In this document: positions 1-6,222 of the stretch, in pieces
Layout of the letters: each line of letters starts with the position of its first letter
Numbering within the stretch: position 1 is the stretch's first letter
From: Klebsiella pneumoniae
GTDB taxonomy: Bacteria > Bacteroidota > Bacteroidia > Flavobacteriales > Flavobacteriaceae
DNA length: 11,357 nt
Assembly (NCBI GenBank): GCA_943325355.2
Contig: CALPPA020000039.1
Coordinates: 1-11,357, forward strand
Reading direction: 5' to 3'
Made by a program: the position numbers and the translations under genes
The notes under the pieces: model-generated
Database searches by the model: none
Seen by the model: the letters and a program-made list of their open reading frames with translations, nothing else
Told to the model about the DNA's origin: nothing

Positions 1-51
1 AAGACAAACAATCTGTAAATTAGGGCCATATAGTATAATTTGTAAAATAAA

Positions 52-1431
52 TTATTGATGCGCCATTTCCACAATAAGCGGTATGATCGTTTTGCCTTTA
101 CTGAATCCTTTGAACGCTATGGCTTCTTTAGCATAAGAGATGTTTTTAGCATCAACCAGTTTGTCTGCTAAAACCTTAAAAACCCTTGCACTGAAACTGC
201 CTTTTTCTTGTGCAATTTTTCCGGTCAACTCATTTAGATTGAGTTCGTTCCTGCTGTACAGTACACATAAAATATCGGTTCCGGGTTTGTTGTCAAATTG
301 TATAAAATGGTCTTCATCTGGAATGGGCACTTCATTTTTTTTATCGGTAAGGGCTGCGCTAATTCCTGTGGTGTACGGGAAAATTTTCACGATTTCATTA
401 CTCAAATCCGTACTGATGGCATACACATAAGCAGGTTCATTATTTGAAATATAAATTCTGAAACGACTGCCATAAGTATAGGATTTCGAAGTTTTATAAG
501 TGGAACCATTTGTATCTGAATTTAGGGTTACAGGCATCATATTGCCGTCAGATAACATCAACTTTATTTGACCTGAAAGATCTGCCACTAGGGGTTTTGG
601 CTCCGGTAAGTCAATAAACTGGAAGGCATATTTTGTAAATCTGGCGAAATCGGCATACTTAATCCAGACATACCCTTTATTGCCCCATGAAGTTCCCCAA
701 CTATTTTGTATTTCAAAAGCCCCGCCATATTTAGTGTCGTCATACCCAACCACACACATCGCATGGCCACCGTAAGTTTTCAGAGGCTCTTCTTTAGGTT
801 CCCAAACCACACCACTAAACATAAACGATTCCGGACAAATCATACCAATAACTACTGGTTTCATTTCTGAAATTGATTTTCGTACGGACTGCACTTTAAT
901 TTGCGAAGCATCTTCGGTATTAAAAATGCGCATATAATCTTTAATTTTTTCCGACGAAGCATTTTCAAGTTGTGCACTAGTAATCTTAGGAAGACACAAT
1001 CCTGGTGTGTTGGCGCTTTTTAAAGATCCATAATCTTTCATAACCAAAAAAGCTTCAGCTACAGAAGATCCGCCACTACAAATACTATCAGCTGGTTTTA
1101 ACATTCTAAACAAAAAAGGAGCAGAGTAGGCATTTTTTGTTATGATGTTTACGTCTTTCCAATTATTCTTTATGGCCTGAAGGATAGTCCTGCCACAGTA
1201 AGCAGCTGCCCAGGAAGTGCAGGTACCGTGATCCCCCTGATTTTCTGGAATTGGAGCAAACGCTTTTAAACTGACAGCAGCCGGTACAATTTCTAAACCG
1301 CGAGTAAGTTTGGCTTTTTGTGGAATAGCCGAATAGGTTTCGTCATCAAAATCCATACCCTTAGCATATTTTTTTTGTGCCGAACATAGTAATACAAAAA
1401 ATAGAAATGAAATAAGCATAATTTTTTTCAT
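52..1431 (-). CDS. Secreted papain-like C1 family cysteine peptidase with C-terminal DUF4384-like domain
   Basis: Predicted exported cysteine endopeptidase, 459 aa. A Sec signal peptide (KK, hydrophobic residues 4-15, cleavage after CSA at 18, Gln at +1) is visible. The papain-fold catalytic set is complete: oxyanion Gln65 and nucleophile Cys71 in NQGDHGTCTSWA, His223 in YGGHAMCVVGY, and Asn243 in QNSWGTSWG, followed by the family's KGYVWIKY strand. The usual papain Cys before the active-site Gly is replaced by His (QGDHG). Only about 45 residues separate the signal peptide from Gln65, so there is no classical I29 inhibitor propeptide. Residues about 318-395 (YGSRFRIYISNNEPAYVY, IFPY, VPIP) resemble DUF4384, a domain often attached to bacterial peptidases and kinases; this is recognition by eye. 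No T9SS sorting domain is evident at the C-terminus. Transcribed alone from a probable promoter about 140 bp upstream. The natural substrate is unknown. Confidence 0.9.
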   Translation of the reverse strand: MKKIMLISFLFFVLLCSAQKKYAKGMDFDDETYSAIPQKAKLTRGLEIVPAAVSLKAFAPIPENQGDHGTCTSWAAAYCGRTILQAIKNNWKDVNIITKNAYSAPFLFRMLKPADSICSGGSSVAEAFLVMKDYGSLKSANTPGLCLPKITSAQLENASSEKIKDYMRIFNTEDASQIKVQSVRKSISEMKPVVIGMICPESFMFSGVVWEPKEEPLKTYGGHAMCVVGYDDTKYGGAFEIQNSWGTSWGNKGYVWIKYADFARFTKYAFQFIDLPEPKPLVADLSGQIKLMLSDGNMMPVTLNSDTNGSTYKTSKSYTYGSRFRIYISNNEPAYVYAISTDLSNEIVKIFPYTTGISAALTDKKNEVPIPDEDHFIQFDNKPGTDILCVLYSRNELNLNELTGKIAQEKGSFSARVFKVLADKLVDAKNISYAKEAIAFKGFSKGKTIIPLIVEMAHQ

Positions 1432-1568
1432 AGTTGGTATTTTATTAAGTTATTGGTGAGAGGAATTTAATTTTATGAATCGTTGAACCTTATTATTTAT
1501 ACTATAAATAACAGTCCAGATAATTAAATTCATTAGAATGAAGTCATTAAATAAACTCGTATTTAAAT

Positions 1569-1597
1569 CAAATATAATAAAAAAAGCATAGGTGCAA
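1569..1597 (-). promoter_or_regulatory. Probable Bacteroidota sigma-A promoter of the C1 peptidase gene
   Basis: Read on the minus strand, TTG (1597-1595) is followed after 18 nt by TATATTTG (1576-1569). This fits the Flavobacterium/Bacteroides consensus TTG-N17-19-TANNTTTG with no mismatch in either element. The transcript would start around 1562, giving a leader of roughly 130 nt before the ATG at 1431, whose upstream bases (ATACCAACT) show no Shine-Dalgarno sequence. It is the only minus-strand match with both elements in this gap, so it is the best of the promoter calls in the window. Confidence 0.6.
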
Positions 1598-1615
1598 AAA
1601 AAAAGATATAGGTGC
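1588..1615. repeat. Two direct copies of ATAGGTGC, 20 bp apart, abutting the -33 element
   Basis: ATAGGTGC occurs at 1588-1595 and again at 1608-1615, a start-to-start distance of 20 bp, close to two helical turns. The first copy overlaps the TTG of the predicted peptidase promoter and the second lies just upstream of it. Face-to-face direct repeats at this position are the arrangement used by LytTR-type and some other activators. No regulator is encoded in the window, so a binding role is inference only. Confidence 0.35.
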
Positions 1616-1928
1616 CAAATCTCCTTATTACAACATCTTTACAAATTTGATTCTTAGTGAAAGTAAAAAACAAAGAAAATGAGTTTGCCAAAATATAACC
1701 TTTAACCCTAAATTTGATATCAATTTTTGATTTGGTTGACTATTTAAATAATTTAATTATGAATATTGTCCATAGTAATCGATTTTGAATAAAGTCATGT
1801 AAAATAGAGGGTGTTTAGAAAAAATATCGTCTATAATTTTATTACACCTTTTGAAGTTTGTTTATTAAAAGTTGATGTCTTGGTATATCGTCATGATAAA
1901 GCGGAAGAATTAAGTCAAATTTAAACAA

Positions 1929-1957
1929 AATGAGCCCGATACAATATCGAACTCATT
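1929..1957 (-). terminator. Probable intrinsic terminator of the SIMPL-domain gene
   Basis: On the minus strand the RNA forms AAUGAGUUCGAUA / UAUCGGGCUCAUU, a 13-bp stem around a UUG loop, followed by UUGUUUAAAUUUG. Two central pairs are U-G wobbles. On the plus strand the same positions are C-A mismatches, so the helix is continuous only in minus-strand RNA, which points to the direction of use. It lies about 90 nt downstream of the SIMPL stop codon and before the C1 peptidase promoter, so it would insulate the two units. Confidence 0.7.
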
Positions 1958-2047
1958 ATTATCAAAATTAATTATAAATTTGTCTAAACTTTTGGGTTCA
2001 GTCTAAAATTTCAGGACTTTATTAGTTTAATACAATGTCAATTTTTT

Positions 2048-2734
2048 CTATTCCAAAATAAAATTTACACTCACATTTGCCGTAATTTCTATTTCGCCAA
2101 TTGCCAATGTTTCTCTTGGAGCAGAATCGCTCATCGCCATTGATTTCATTGCATACATTCTGGGTTGAGGAACATAAATTTGTGAATTATCCGATATCAA
2201 AATAGCTTTACCTACTTTTTGCCCTAAAACCGAAACAAAATCTTCAGCTTTTGCTTTGGCATCCTTCATCGCTAATTTTCGAGCCTCAGATTGCAATTGA
2301 ATCATTTTTGAAGATTTGAATTCTACATTGTCAATTCTGTTGATTCCTTCATTGACCAAACCTTCCATCAAAGCATCGTATTTAGATAAATCTTTCAAAA
2401 GAATTTGAACAGTTTGGGTGGCTACATAATTGTATTTCTTTTTTTCGTAATCATAATTTGGATTCAAAGCAATGCGTTGCGTTTGAAAATCTTCTGAGTC
2501 AATATTCGACTTCTTGATGAATTTCAAAATTCCGTCCATCTTTTTGTCATTTTCTCGCTTTACATCGTCAGCCTTTACTCCTTTAGTTTCAATCGAAATG
2601 GAAATCGACGCTTGATCTGGGGCTACTTTAACTTTACCTTCCCCCGATACATTAATCATTGGAACTTGTTTTTGCTCTTGTGAATACGAATTTGCCATAA
2701 ATACTAAGGCAAGAATTAAAATTACTTTTTTCAT
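2048..2734 (-). CDS. Periplasmic SIMPL domain-containing protein (DUF541 family)
   Basis: 228-aa exported protein. The signal peptide is residues 1-18 (KKVILILALVF...NSYS, then Gln19). The rest, about 24-228, is one SIMPL/DUF541 domain: the opening strand INVSGEGKVKVAPDQASISISIE, the middle section with an NPNYDYEKKKYNYVATQTV-type strand, the helix EARKLAMKDAKAKAEDFVSVLGQKVG that is the family signature, and a closing AIGEIEITANVSVNF strand. Members are outer-membrane or periplasmic proteins linked in some bacteria to oxidative-stress defence (E. coli YggE) or to kinase signalling (mammalian SIMPL); biochemical activity is not established. The start codon is the last unit of a 10-bp tandem repeat. 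It is 90 bp downstream of the rhomboid gene, so it may be partly co-transcribed or use its own promoter near 2810-2839. A good terminator follows at 1929-1957. Confidence 0.88.
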   Translation of the reverse strand: MKKVILILALVFMANSYSQEQKQVPMINVSGEGKVKVAPDQASISISIETKGVKADDVKRENDKKMDGILKFIKKSNIDSEDFQTQRIALNPNYDYEKKKYNYVATQTVQILLKDLSKYDALMEGLVNEGINRIDNVEFKSSKMIQLQSEARKLAMKDAKAKAEDFVSVLGQKVGKAILISDNSQIYVPQPRMYAMKSMAMSDSAPRETLAIGEIEITANVSVNFILE

Positions 2735-2790
2735 TTTTATTAATTTTTATTAATTTTTATTAATTTTTATTAATTTTTATTAATTTTTAT
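2731..2790. repeat. Six-unit 10-bp tandem repeat (phased A-tracts) ending on the SIMPL start codon
   Basis: Five exact copies of TAATTTTTAT (2741-2790) are followed by a sixth, TCATTTTTAT (2731-2740), that differs at one base. On the coding strand this reads ATAAAAATTA five times and then ATAAAAATGA. The single T-to-G change makes the SIMPL ATG. Each unit places an A5 tract one helical turn from the next, the classical arrangement for intrinsic DNA curvature. The array also fills the leader with the A-rich, unstructured sequence that favours initiation in this phylum. Copy number could vary by slippage without touching the reading frame, because all complete units lie upstream of the ATG. Confidence 0.9.
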
Positions 2791-2809
2791 AAGTTTTAGA
2801 ATCTGAATC

Positions 2810-2839
2810 CAAATCTTGTGCCAATTATAACTTACCCAA
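2810..2839 (-). promoter_or_regulatory. Possible promoter of the SIMPL gene, overlapping the rhomboid stop codon
   Basis: Minus-strand TTG (2839-2837), 19 nt, then AAGATTTG (2817-2810). This matches TTG-N17-19-TANNTTTG except for the first base of the -7 box. Transcription would begin near 2803, immediately upstream of the tandem repeat. The element straddles the end of the rhomboid gene. It is a one-mismatch hit in AT-rich DNA, so this is a tentative call; read-through from rhomboid is the alternative. Confidence 0.3.
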
Positions 2840-3466
2840 TTTTGCCATCACAAAAAGAATAATGATGGGAATTGCTAAAAGCACTACCATAAAGGTATTA
2901 TCTACAATCATTGTCGGCTCTTTTAGCAAAGTAATTAAATAACCGCCAATAGCACCTCCAAAATGAGCCGTGTGACCAATGTTATCGTTCTTGGCTTTCA
3001 TTCCATAAATAGAATACAACAAATAGCCAATGCCAAAAAGATAAGCCGGAATGGGAATGGGAATAAAAAACAAGTATAAGTTCATCGTTGGATCAATAAG
3101 AATTGCCGAATACAAAATCCCAACTACGGCACCTGAAGCTCCAATTGCTCTATAACTATACTCATTTTTGTGCATCAATAAGGTCAGGAGACTACCAAAA
3201 ACAAGGCTTGCCATATAAATCAAGAAGAAAGATGCGCTTCCAAAATAATTTATTATCACTGGGGCTAACATATAAAGGGTAAACATATTGAAAAACAAAT
3301 GTCCCATATCGCCATGCAAAAATCCCGAAGTAATTAACCTTATCTGTTCTCCTGCTCGAATGCTACCAATGTGAAATTCAAACTTCCTAAAAAATGCCAA
3401 ATCGTTAAATCCTTTAAAACTGAATAAAATAGTGACGGCAATAATAACAATTAAAATAGTGCTCAT
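2825..3466 (-). CDS. Rhomboid family intramembrane serine protease
   Basis: 213-aa polytopic membrane protein, a size typical of compact bacterial rhomboids. It cuts transmembrane substrates within the bilayer using a Ser-His dyad. Visible signatures: HGDMGHLFFN with His56 and Asn60 (the HxxxN oxyanion motif of TM2 in GlpG), GASG with nucleophile Ser111 (TM4), and AHFGG with catalytic His168 (TM6). Hydrophobic segments lie at about 1-17, 53-75, 78-97, 107-124, 128-155, 165-182 and 190-207, so six or seven helices. The Pro-rich FIPIPIPAY stretch (134-142) sits in TM5. It is divergent from the acyltransferase gene and upstream of the SIMPL gene. The ATG at 3466 has no Shine-Dalgarno sequence. 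No perfect -7 box was found upstream of it; TAGATTTA at 3499-3492 is one mismatch off. Confidence 0.92.
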   Translation of the reverse strand: MSTILIVIIAVTILFSFKGFNDLAFFRKFEFHIGSIRAGEQIRLITSGFLHGDMGHLFFNMFTLYMLAPVIINYFGSASFFLIYMASLVFGSLLTLLMHKNEYSYRAIGASGAVVGILYSAILIDPTMNLYLFFIPIPIPAYLFGIGYLLYSIYGMKAKNDNIGHTAHFGGAIGGYLITLLKEPTMIVDNTFMVVLLAIPIIILFVMAKLGKL

Positions 3467-3565
3467 AAAAAATTTGTTGTTTTTAAAAGTGTAAATCTAA
3501 TTAATATAATGGTTATAAAAACAGGTTACGTACCATAATCTGTCAACCATAAGGATTTTTTGGAT

Positions 3566-3573
3566 TATATTTG
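3566..3573 (+). promoter_or_regulatory. -7 box (TATATTTG) of the acyltransferase gene
   Basis: A perfect TANNTTTG octamer ends 18 nt before the ATG at 3592, predicting a leader of only about a dozen nucleotides. No TTG lies 17-19 nt upstream, so only the -7 element is supported. The box overlaps the TTG at 3571 that would otherwise allow a longer reading frame, which is why the downstream ATG is preferred as the start. Confidence 0.5.
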
Positions 3574-3591
3574 TTGAAAATATTTTATTTA

Positions 3592-4461
3592 ATGCGTTTC
3601 ATAATTTATCTCCTAGTTTACCCTTTTTTATGGTGCATTTCGATGTTGCCTTTTAAAGCATTATATCTATTTTCTGACTTTATTTACCTAATCGTTTATT
3701 ATGTAATTGGTTATCGAAAAAAAACGGTTCGAGAAAACTTAGCTTTGGCATTGCCTCATTTATCAGATCAGGAGCGATTGGATATCGAAAAAAAATCATT
3801 TCGACATTTGTGTGATATGTTCCTCGAAATGATAAAAACGATGACCATTTCAAAGGAAGAAATCAGCAAACGTTTCGTGTTTACCAATCTGGAAGTATAT
3901 AATAAATTGGAGTCTAAAGAAAAAAGTATCTCTATGATGCTGGCGCATTATGCCAGCTATGAATGGGCAATTTCGATGAATGCCTACGTGACATATAATG
4001 CTTTTGCCATTTACAAAAAAATCGCTAATCCTTATTTTGATAAATTAGTTCGCAACATTCGCTCTAGATTCAAAGCTACGCTTATCACCACCAAAGAAAC
4101 TATTCCATTAATTATAAAGAATAAAATGAGTAATGAGTTGTCTATTTTTGGGTTTGCAAGTGATCAATCACCCAAGGTTTCCTCCGCTTTTCATTGGCAA
4201 AAATTTATGGGAATTGAAGTTCCTGTTCACACTGGTGCCGAAATGCTTTCGAAAAAATATGATATGAATATTATTTTCTTGAAAGTAAAAAAAGTAAACC
4301 GCGGGTATTATGAAGCTAGTTTTGAAATTCTTTCTGAAAATGTAAATGAAGTTCCTAACTACGAAATCACAGATAAATTCCTAAAATTAGTAGAGCAACA
4401 AATTTATGAAGCCCCAGAATATTATTTATGGACTCATAAACGATGGAAACACAGAAGATAG
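3592..4461 (+). CDS. LpxL/HtrB-like lysophospholipid (lipid A) acyltransferase
   Basis: 289-aa member of the LpxL/LpxM/HtrB family, which transfers a secondary acyl chain from acyl-ACP to the lipid A precursor at the inner membrane. An N-terminal hydrophobic anchor (residues about 1-40, with LLVYPFLWCISMLPF) is followed by the hallmark GYRKKTVRENLALALPHLS segment. The catalytic HX4(D/E) motif is HYASYE with His119 and Glu124. DQSPK about 75 residues later, then HTGAEMLSKKYD, and the C-terminal YLWTHKRWKHR are also standard. A TTG seven codons upstream extends the frame, but it sits inside a TATATTTG box, so I use the ATG at 3592. It stands alone, divergent from rhomboid and convergent with the class V PLP enzyme. 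The exact acceptor and acyl chain cannot be read from sequence. Confidence 0.9.
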   Translation: MRFIIYLLVYPFLWCISMLPFKALYLFSDFIYLIVYYVIGYRKKTVRENLALALPHLSDQERLDIEKKSFRHLCDMFLEMIKTMTISKEEISKRFVFTNLEVYNKLESKEKSISMMLAHYASYEWAISMNAYVTYNAFAIYKKIANPYFDKLVRNIRSRFKATLITTKETIPLIIKNKMSNELSIFGFASDQSPKVSSAFHWQKFMGIEVPVHTGAEMLSKKYDMNIIFLKVKKVNRGYYEASFEILSENVNEVPNYEITDKFLKLVEQQIYEAPEYYLWTHKRWKHRR

Positions 4462-4507
4462 CTTGCAGTAATCAGAGGTCAGTTTACAGAAAACTAATTA
4501 ATAAACA

Positions 4508-5992
4508 CTATCTAAACAACTCCTCTACCAATTCTTTCTCAAATGGTTTTGCGTTTTTATGAACAAATTCATTAGAATTTTTATCGTAAATGTAGTCTTT
4601 TGACCATTTTTGGTGATTTTCTGCCAATTCCTTAATGCTATTACAAACAAATTTTATTTCATCATTTGTAGTCGTTGAATGAAAAGACATTCTAATCCAT
4701 CCTGGCTTCTTAACTAAATCACCCAAAGTAATTTCGTCAATCAATTTATTTGAGGTTTCTTGATCTACGTGTAATAAAAAATGACCGTAAGTCCCAGCAC
4801 AACTGCATCCACCTCGAGTTTGAATTCCGAATTTATCATTCAATAATTTTACCCCTAAATTAAAATGCAATTCATCAATATAAAATGAAATCACTCCAAG
4901 TCGATCTTGGTGTTGCGAAGCTAAAATTTTAATATTTGGAATATTTCCCAAGTTTGAAAATACATAATCAACGATTTCATGTTCTCGTTTCAATATATTT
5001 TCGACACCCATTTTTTCCTTTAGTTGGATAACCAAAGCTGTTTTTATGACCTGCAGGAAACCCGGAGTACCACCGTCTTCTCTTTCTTCGATATTGTCAA
5101 TATATTTGTGTTCACCCCAAGGATTTGTCCAAGAAACCGTTCCTCCACCTGGATTATCGGGAATCAAATTCTGATATAATTTTTTATTAAAAACTAATAC
5201 GCCAGAAGTTCCGGGTCCTCCCAAAAATTTATGTGGTGAAAAGAAAATTGCATCTAAAAAACTTTCTGGATCTTCAGGATGCATATCAATTTTAACATAA
5301 GGTCCGGAACAAGCGAAATCAACAAAACAAAGTCCCTTATTTAAGTGCATTAATTTTGCTGCCGCGTGATAAGGAGTTATAATTCCGGTAACATTAGAAC
5401 AAGAAGTTATAGAAGCAATTTTGAAGCTTCTATCTTTATATTTATCTAATAATATGGCGAGATTTTCAAGACTGAATAAACCATCTTCTGTAGCTGGAAT
5501 TACCTCAACATCAGCGATTGTCTCCAGCCAAGAAGTTTGGTTGGAATGATGTTCCATATGCGAGATAAAAACAACAGGTTTCTTTTCGGCTGGAATGTTG
5601 ATGAAATCTTTCAGGTTTTCAGGGATTTTCAAACCTAAAATCCTTTGAAACTTATTGACAACACCTGTCATTCCTGTTCCATCAGTTATTAATACATCAT
5701 TTGTATCTGCATTCACATGCTGCTTAATGATGTTTCGGGATTTTAGATATGCCATTGTCATTGCTGTACCTGAAACAGTGGTTTCGGTATGCGTATTGGC
5801 TACATAAGGACCAAAATCGTTTATTATTTTTTCCTCTATCGGGCGATACAAACGACCACTCGCTGTCCAATCTGAATATATTATTTTTTTTTTGCCGTAA
5901 GGAGAAACAAATTCTTGATCAATTCCAATAATATTCTTTCGAAATTGCTGGAAGTAGTGTTCTAATTGTGTCGGCATTTCCTTAGTTATCAT
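4508..5992 (-). CDS. Class V aminotransferase fold PLP enzyme (SufS/cysteine-desulfurase-like)
   Basis: 494 aa from the ATG at 5992. Fold-type I PLP enzyme of the aminotransferase class V group. In this numbering: the SufS-like EHHSN with His149 stacking on PLP, VDFACSGPY with Asp225 contacting the pyridine nitrogen, SPHKFLGGPGTSG with Schiff-base Lys255, and QTRGGCSCAG with Cys396 and Cys398 where desulfurases carry the sulfur-accepting Cys. EEREDGGTPG is the usual EGGTP-type loop. At 494 aa it is longer than SufS (about 406). No suf or isc gene is adjacent, so housekeeping Fe-S assembly is not implied; a desulfurase, selenocysteine lyase or aminotransferase role all remain open. The frame continues 24 codons upstream to 6064, but a TATATTTG box lies in that stretch. 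A second Met (5977) is also possible. It is downstream of glmM on the same strand with a terminator between. Confidence 0.87.
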   Translation of the reverse strand: MITKEMPTQLEHYFQQFRKNIIGIDQEFVSPYGKKKIIYSDWTASGRLYRPIEEKIINDFGPYVANTHTETTVSGTAMTMAYLKSRNIIKQHVNADTNDVLITDGTGMTGVVNKFQRILGLKIPENLKDFINIPAEKKPVVFISHMEHHSNQTSWLETIADVEVIPATEDGLFSLENLAILLDKYKDRSFKIASITSCSNVTGIITPYHAAAKLMHLNKGLCFVDFACSGPYVKIDMHPEDPESFLDAIFFSPHKFLGGPGTSGVLVFNKKLYQNLIPDNPGGGTVSWTNPWGEHKYIDNIEEREDGGTPGFLQVIKTALVIQLKEKMGVENILKREHEIVDYVFSNLGNIPNIKILASQHQDRLGVISFYIDELHFNLGVKLLNDKFGIQTRGGCSCAGTYGHFLLHVDQETSNKLIDEITLGDLVKKPGWIRMSFHSTTTNDEIKFVCNSIKELAENHQKWSKDYIYDKNSNEFVHKNAKPFEKELVEELFR

Positions 5993-6010
5993 TGGGATCA
6001 AATTTGAGTT

Positions 6011-6018
6011 CAAATATA
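6011..6018 (-). promoter_or_regulatory. -7 box (TATATTTG) of the class V PLP enzyme gene
   Basis: A perfect TANNTTTG octamer on the minus strand ends 18 nt before the ATG at 5992, the same spacing seen at the acyltransferase gene. No TTG is present 17-19 nt upstream. Its position inside the upstream extension of the reading frame argues that translation begins at 5992 (or 5977) and not at 6064. Confidence 0.5.
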
Positions 6019-6176
6019 CATATTTTTGAAATTGATACTTAAAGTTAAAGAGTACATAAAACATTTAAGAAGTAGTTAATAAAAAATGTTCTAATCCTAA
6101 ACTTTAAAAACTTTTGGCGTAACTCAATAAAATAGTTTGTCTCTAGTACGGTTTTAATGGTGTTTCTAATAAATCG

Positions 6177-6200
6177 CCTTTCAAAATAATTTCTGAAAGG
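6177..6200 (-). terminator. Probable terminator hairpin downstream of glmM
   Basis: Minus-strand RNA folds as CCUUUCA / UGAAAGG, a perfect 7-bp stem. It extends past a single G bulge by three more A-U pairs to a UUA loop. It begins 23 nt after the glmM stop codon. The downstream sequence CGAUUUAUUAGAAAC is only moderately U-rich, so efficiency is uncertain. Confidence 0.5.
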
Positions 6201-6222
6201 GTTGTCTGTAAAAATTTAAAAA

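Larger units (their letters stand above)
1432..2047. other. 616-bp AT-rich intergenic region
   Basis: This gap separates two minus-strand genes and contains no convincing coding sequence. What it holds: a probable promoter for the C1 peptidase near 1569-1597, a pair of 8-bp direct repeats (1588-1615) just upstream of that promoter, and a strong hairpin (1929-1957) oriented as a minus-strand terminator for the SIMPL gene. The remaining stretch, about 1620-1925, is AT-rich. It carries a single 37-codon GTG-initiated open frame (1811-1924, plus) that I could not recognise, and a perfect but badly spaced TAAATTTG octamer at 1709-1716 on the plus strand. No tRNA or structured RNA was seen. Confidence 0.6.

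Noticed and set aside
140..430. 96-codon plus-strand open frame
   Set aside because: It is antisense to the C1 peptidase C-terminal domain, with low-complexity composition and no motif.
1709..1716. Perfect TAAATTTG octamer on the plus strand
   Set aside because: The nearest TTG is 21 nt away and no plus-strand gene follows. It is most likely chance in AT-rich DNA.
1811..1924. 37-codon GTG-initiated frame on the plus strand in the large intergenic gap, ending ...YRHDKAEELSQI
   Set aside because: It looks faintly protein-like, but a frame of this length is expected by chance in 600 bp, there is no ATG or start context, and no family is recognisable. It could be a gene relic but is not supported.
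4481..4495. AGTTT-ACAGA-AAACT hairpin between the convergent acyltransferase and PLP genes
   Set aside because: A 5-bp stem with four A-T pairs and no U-tract on either side is too weak to call a terminator.
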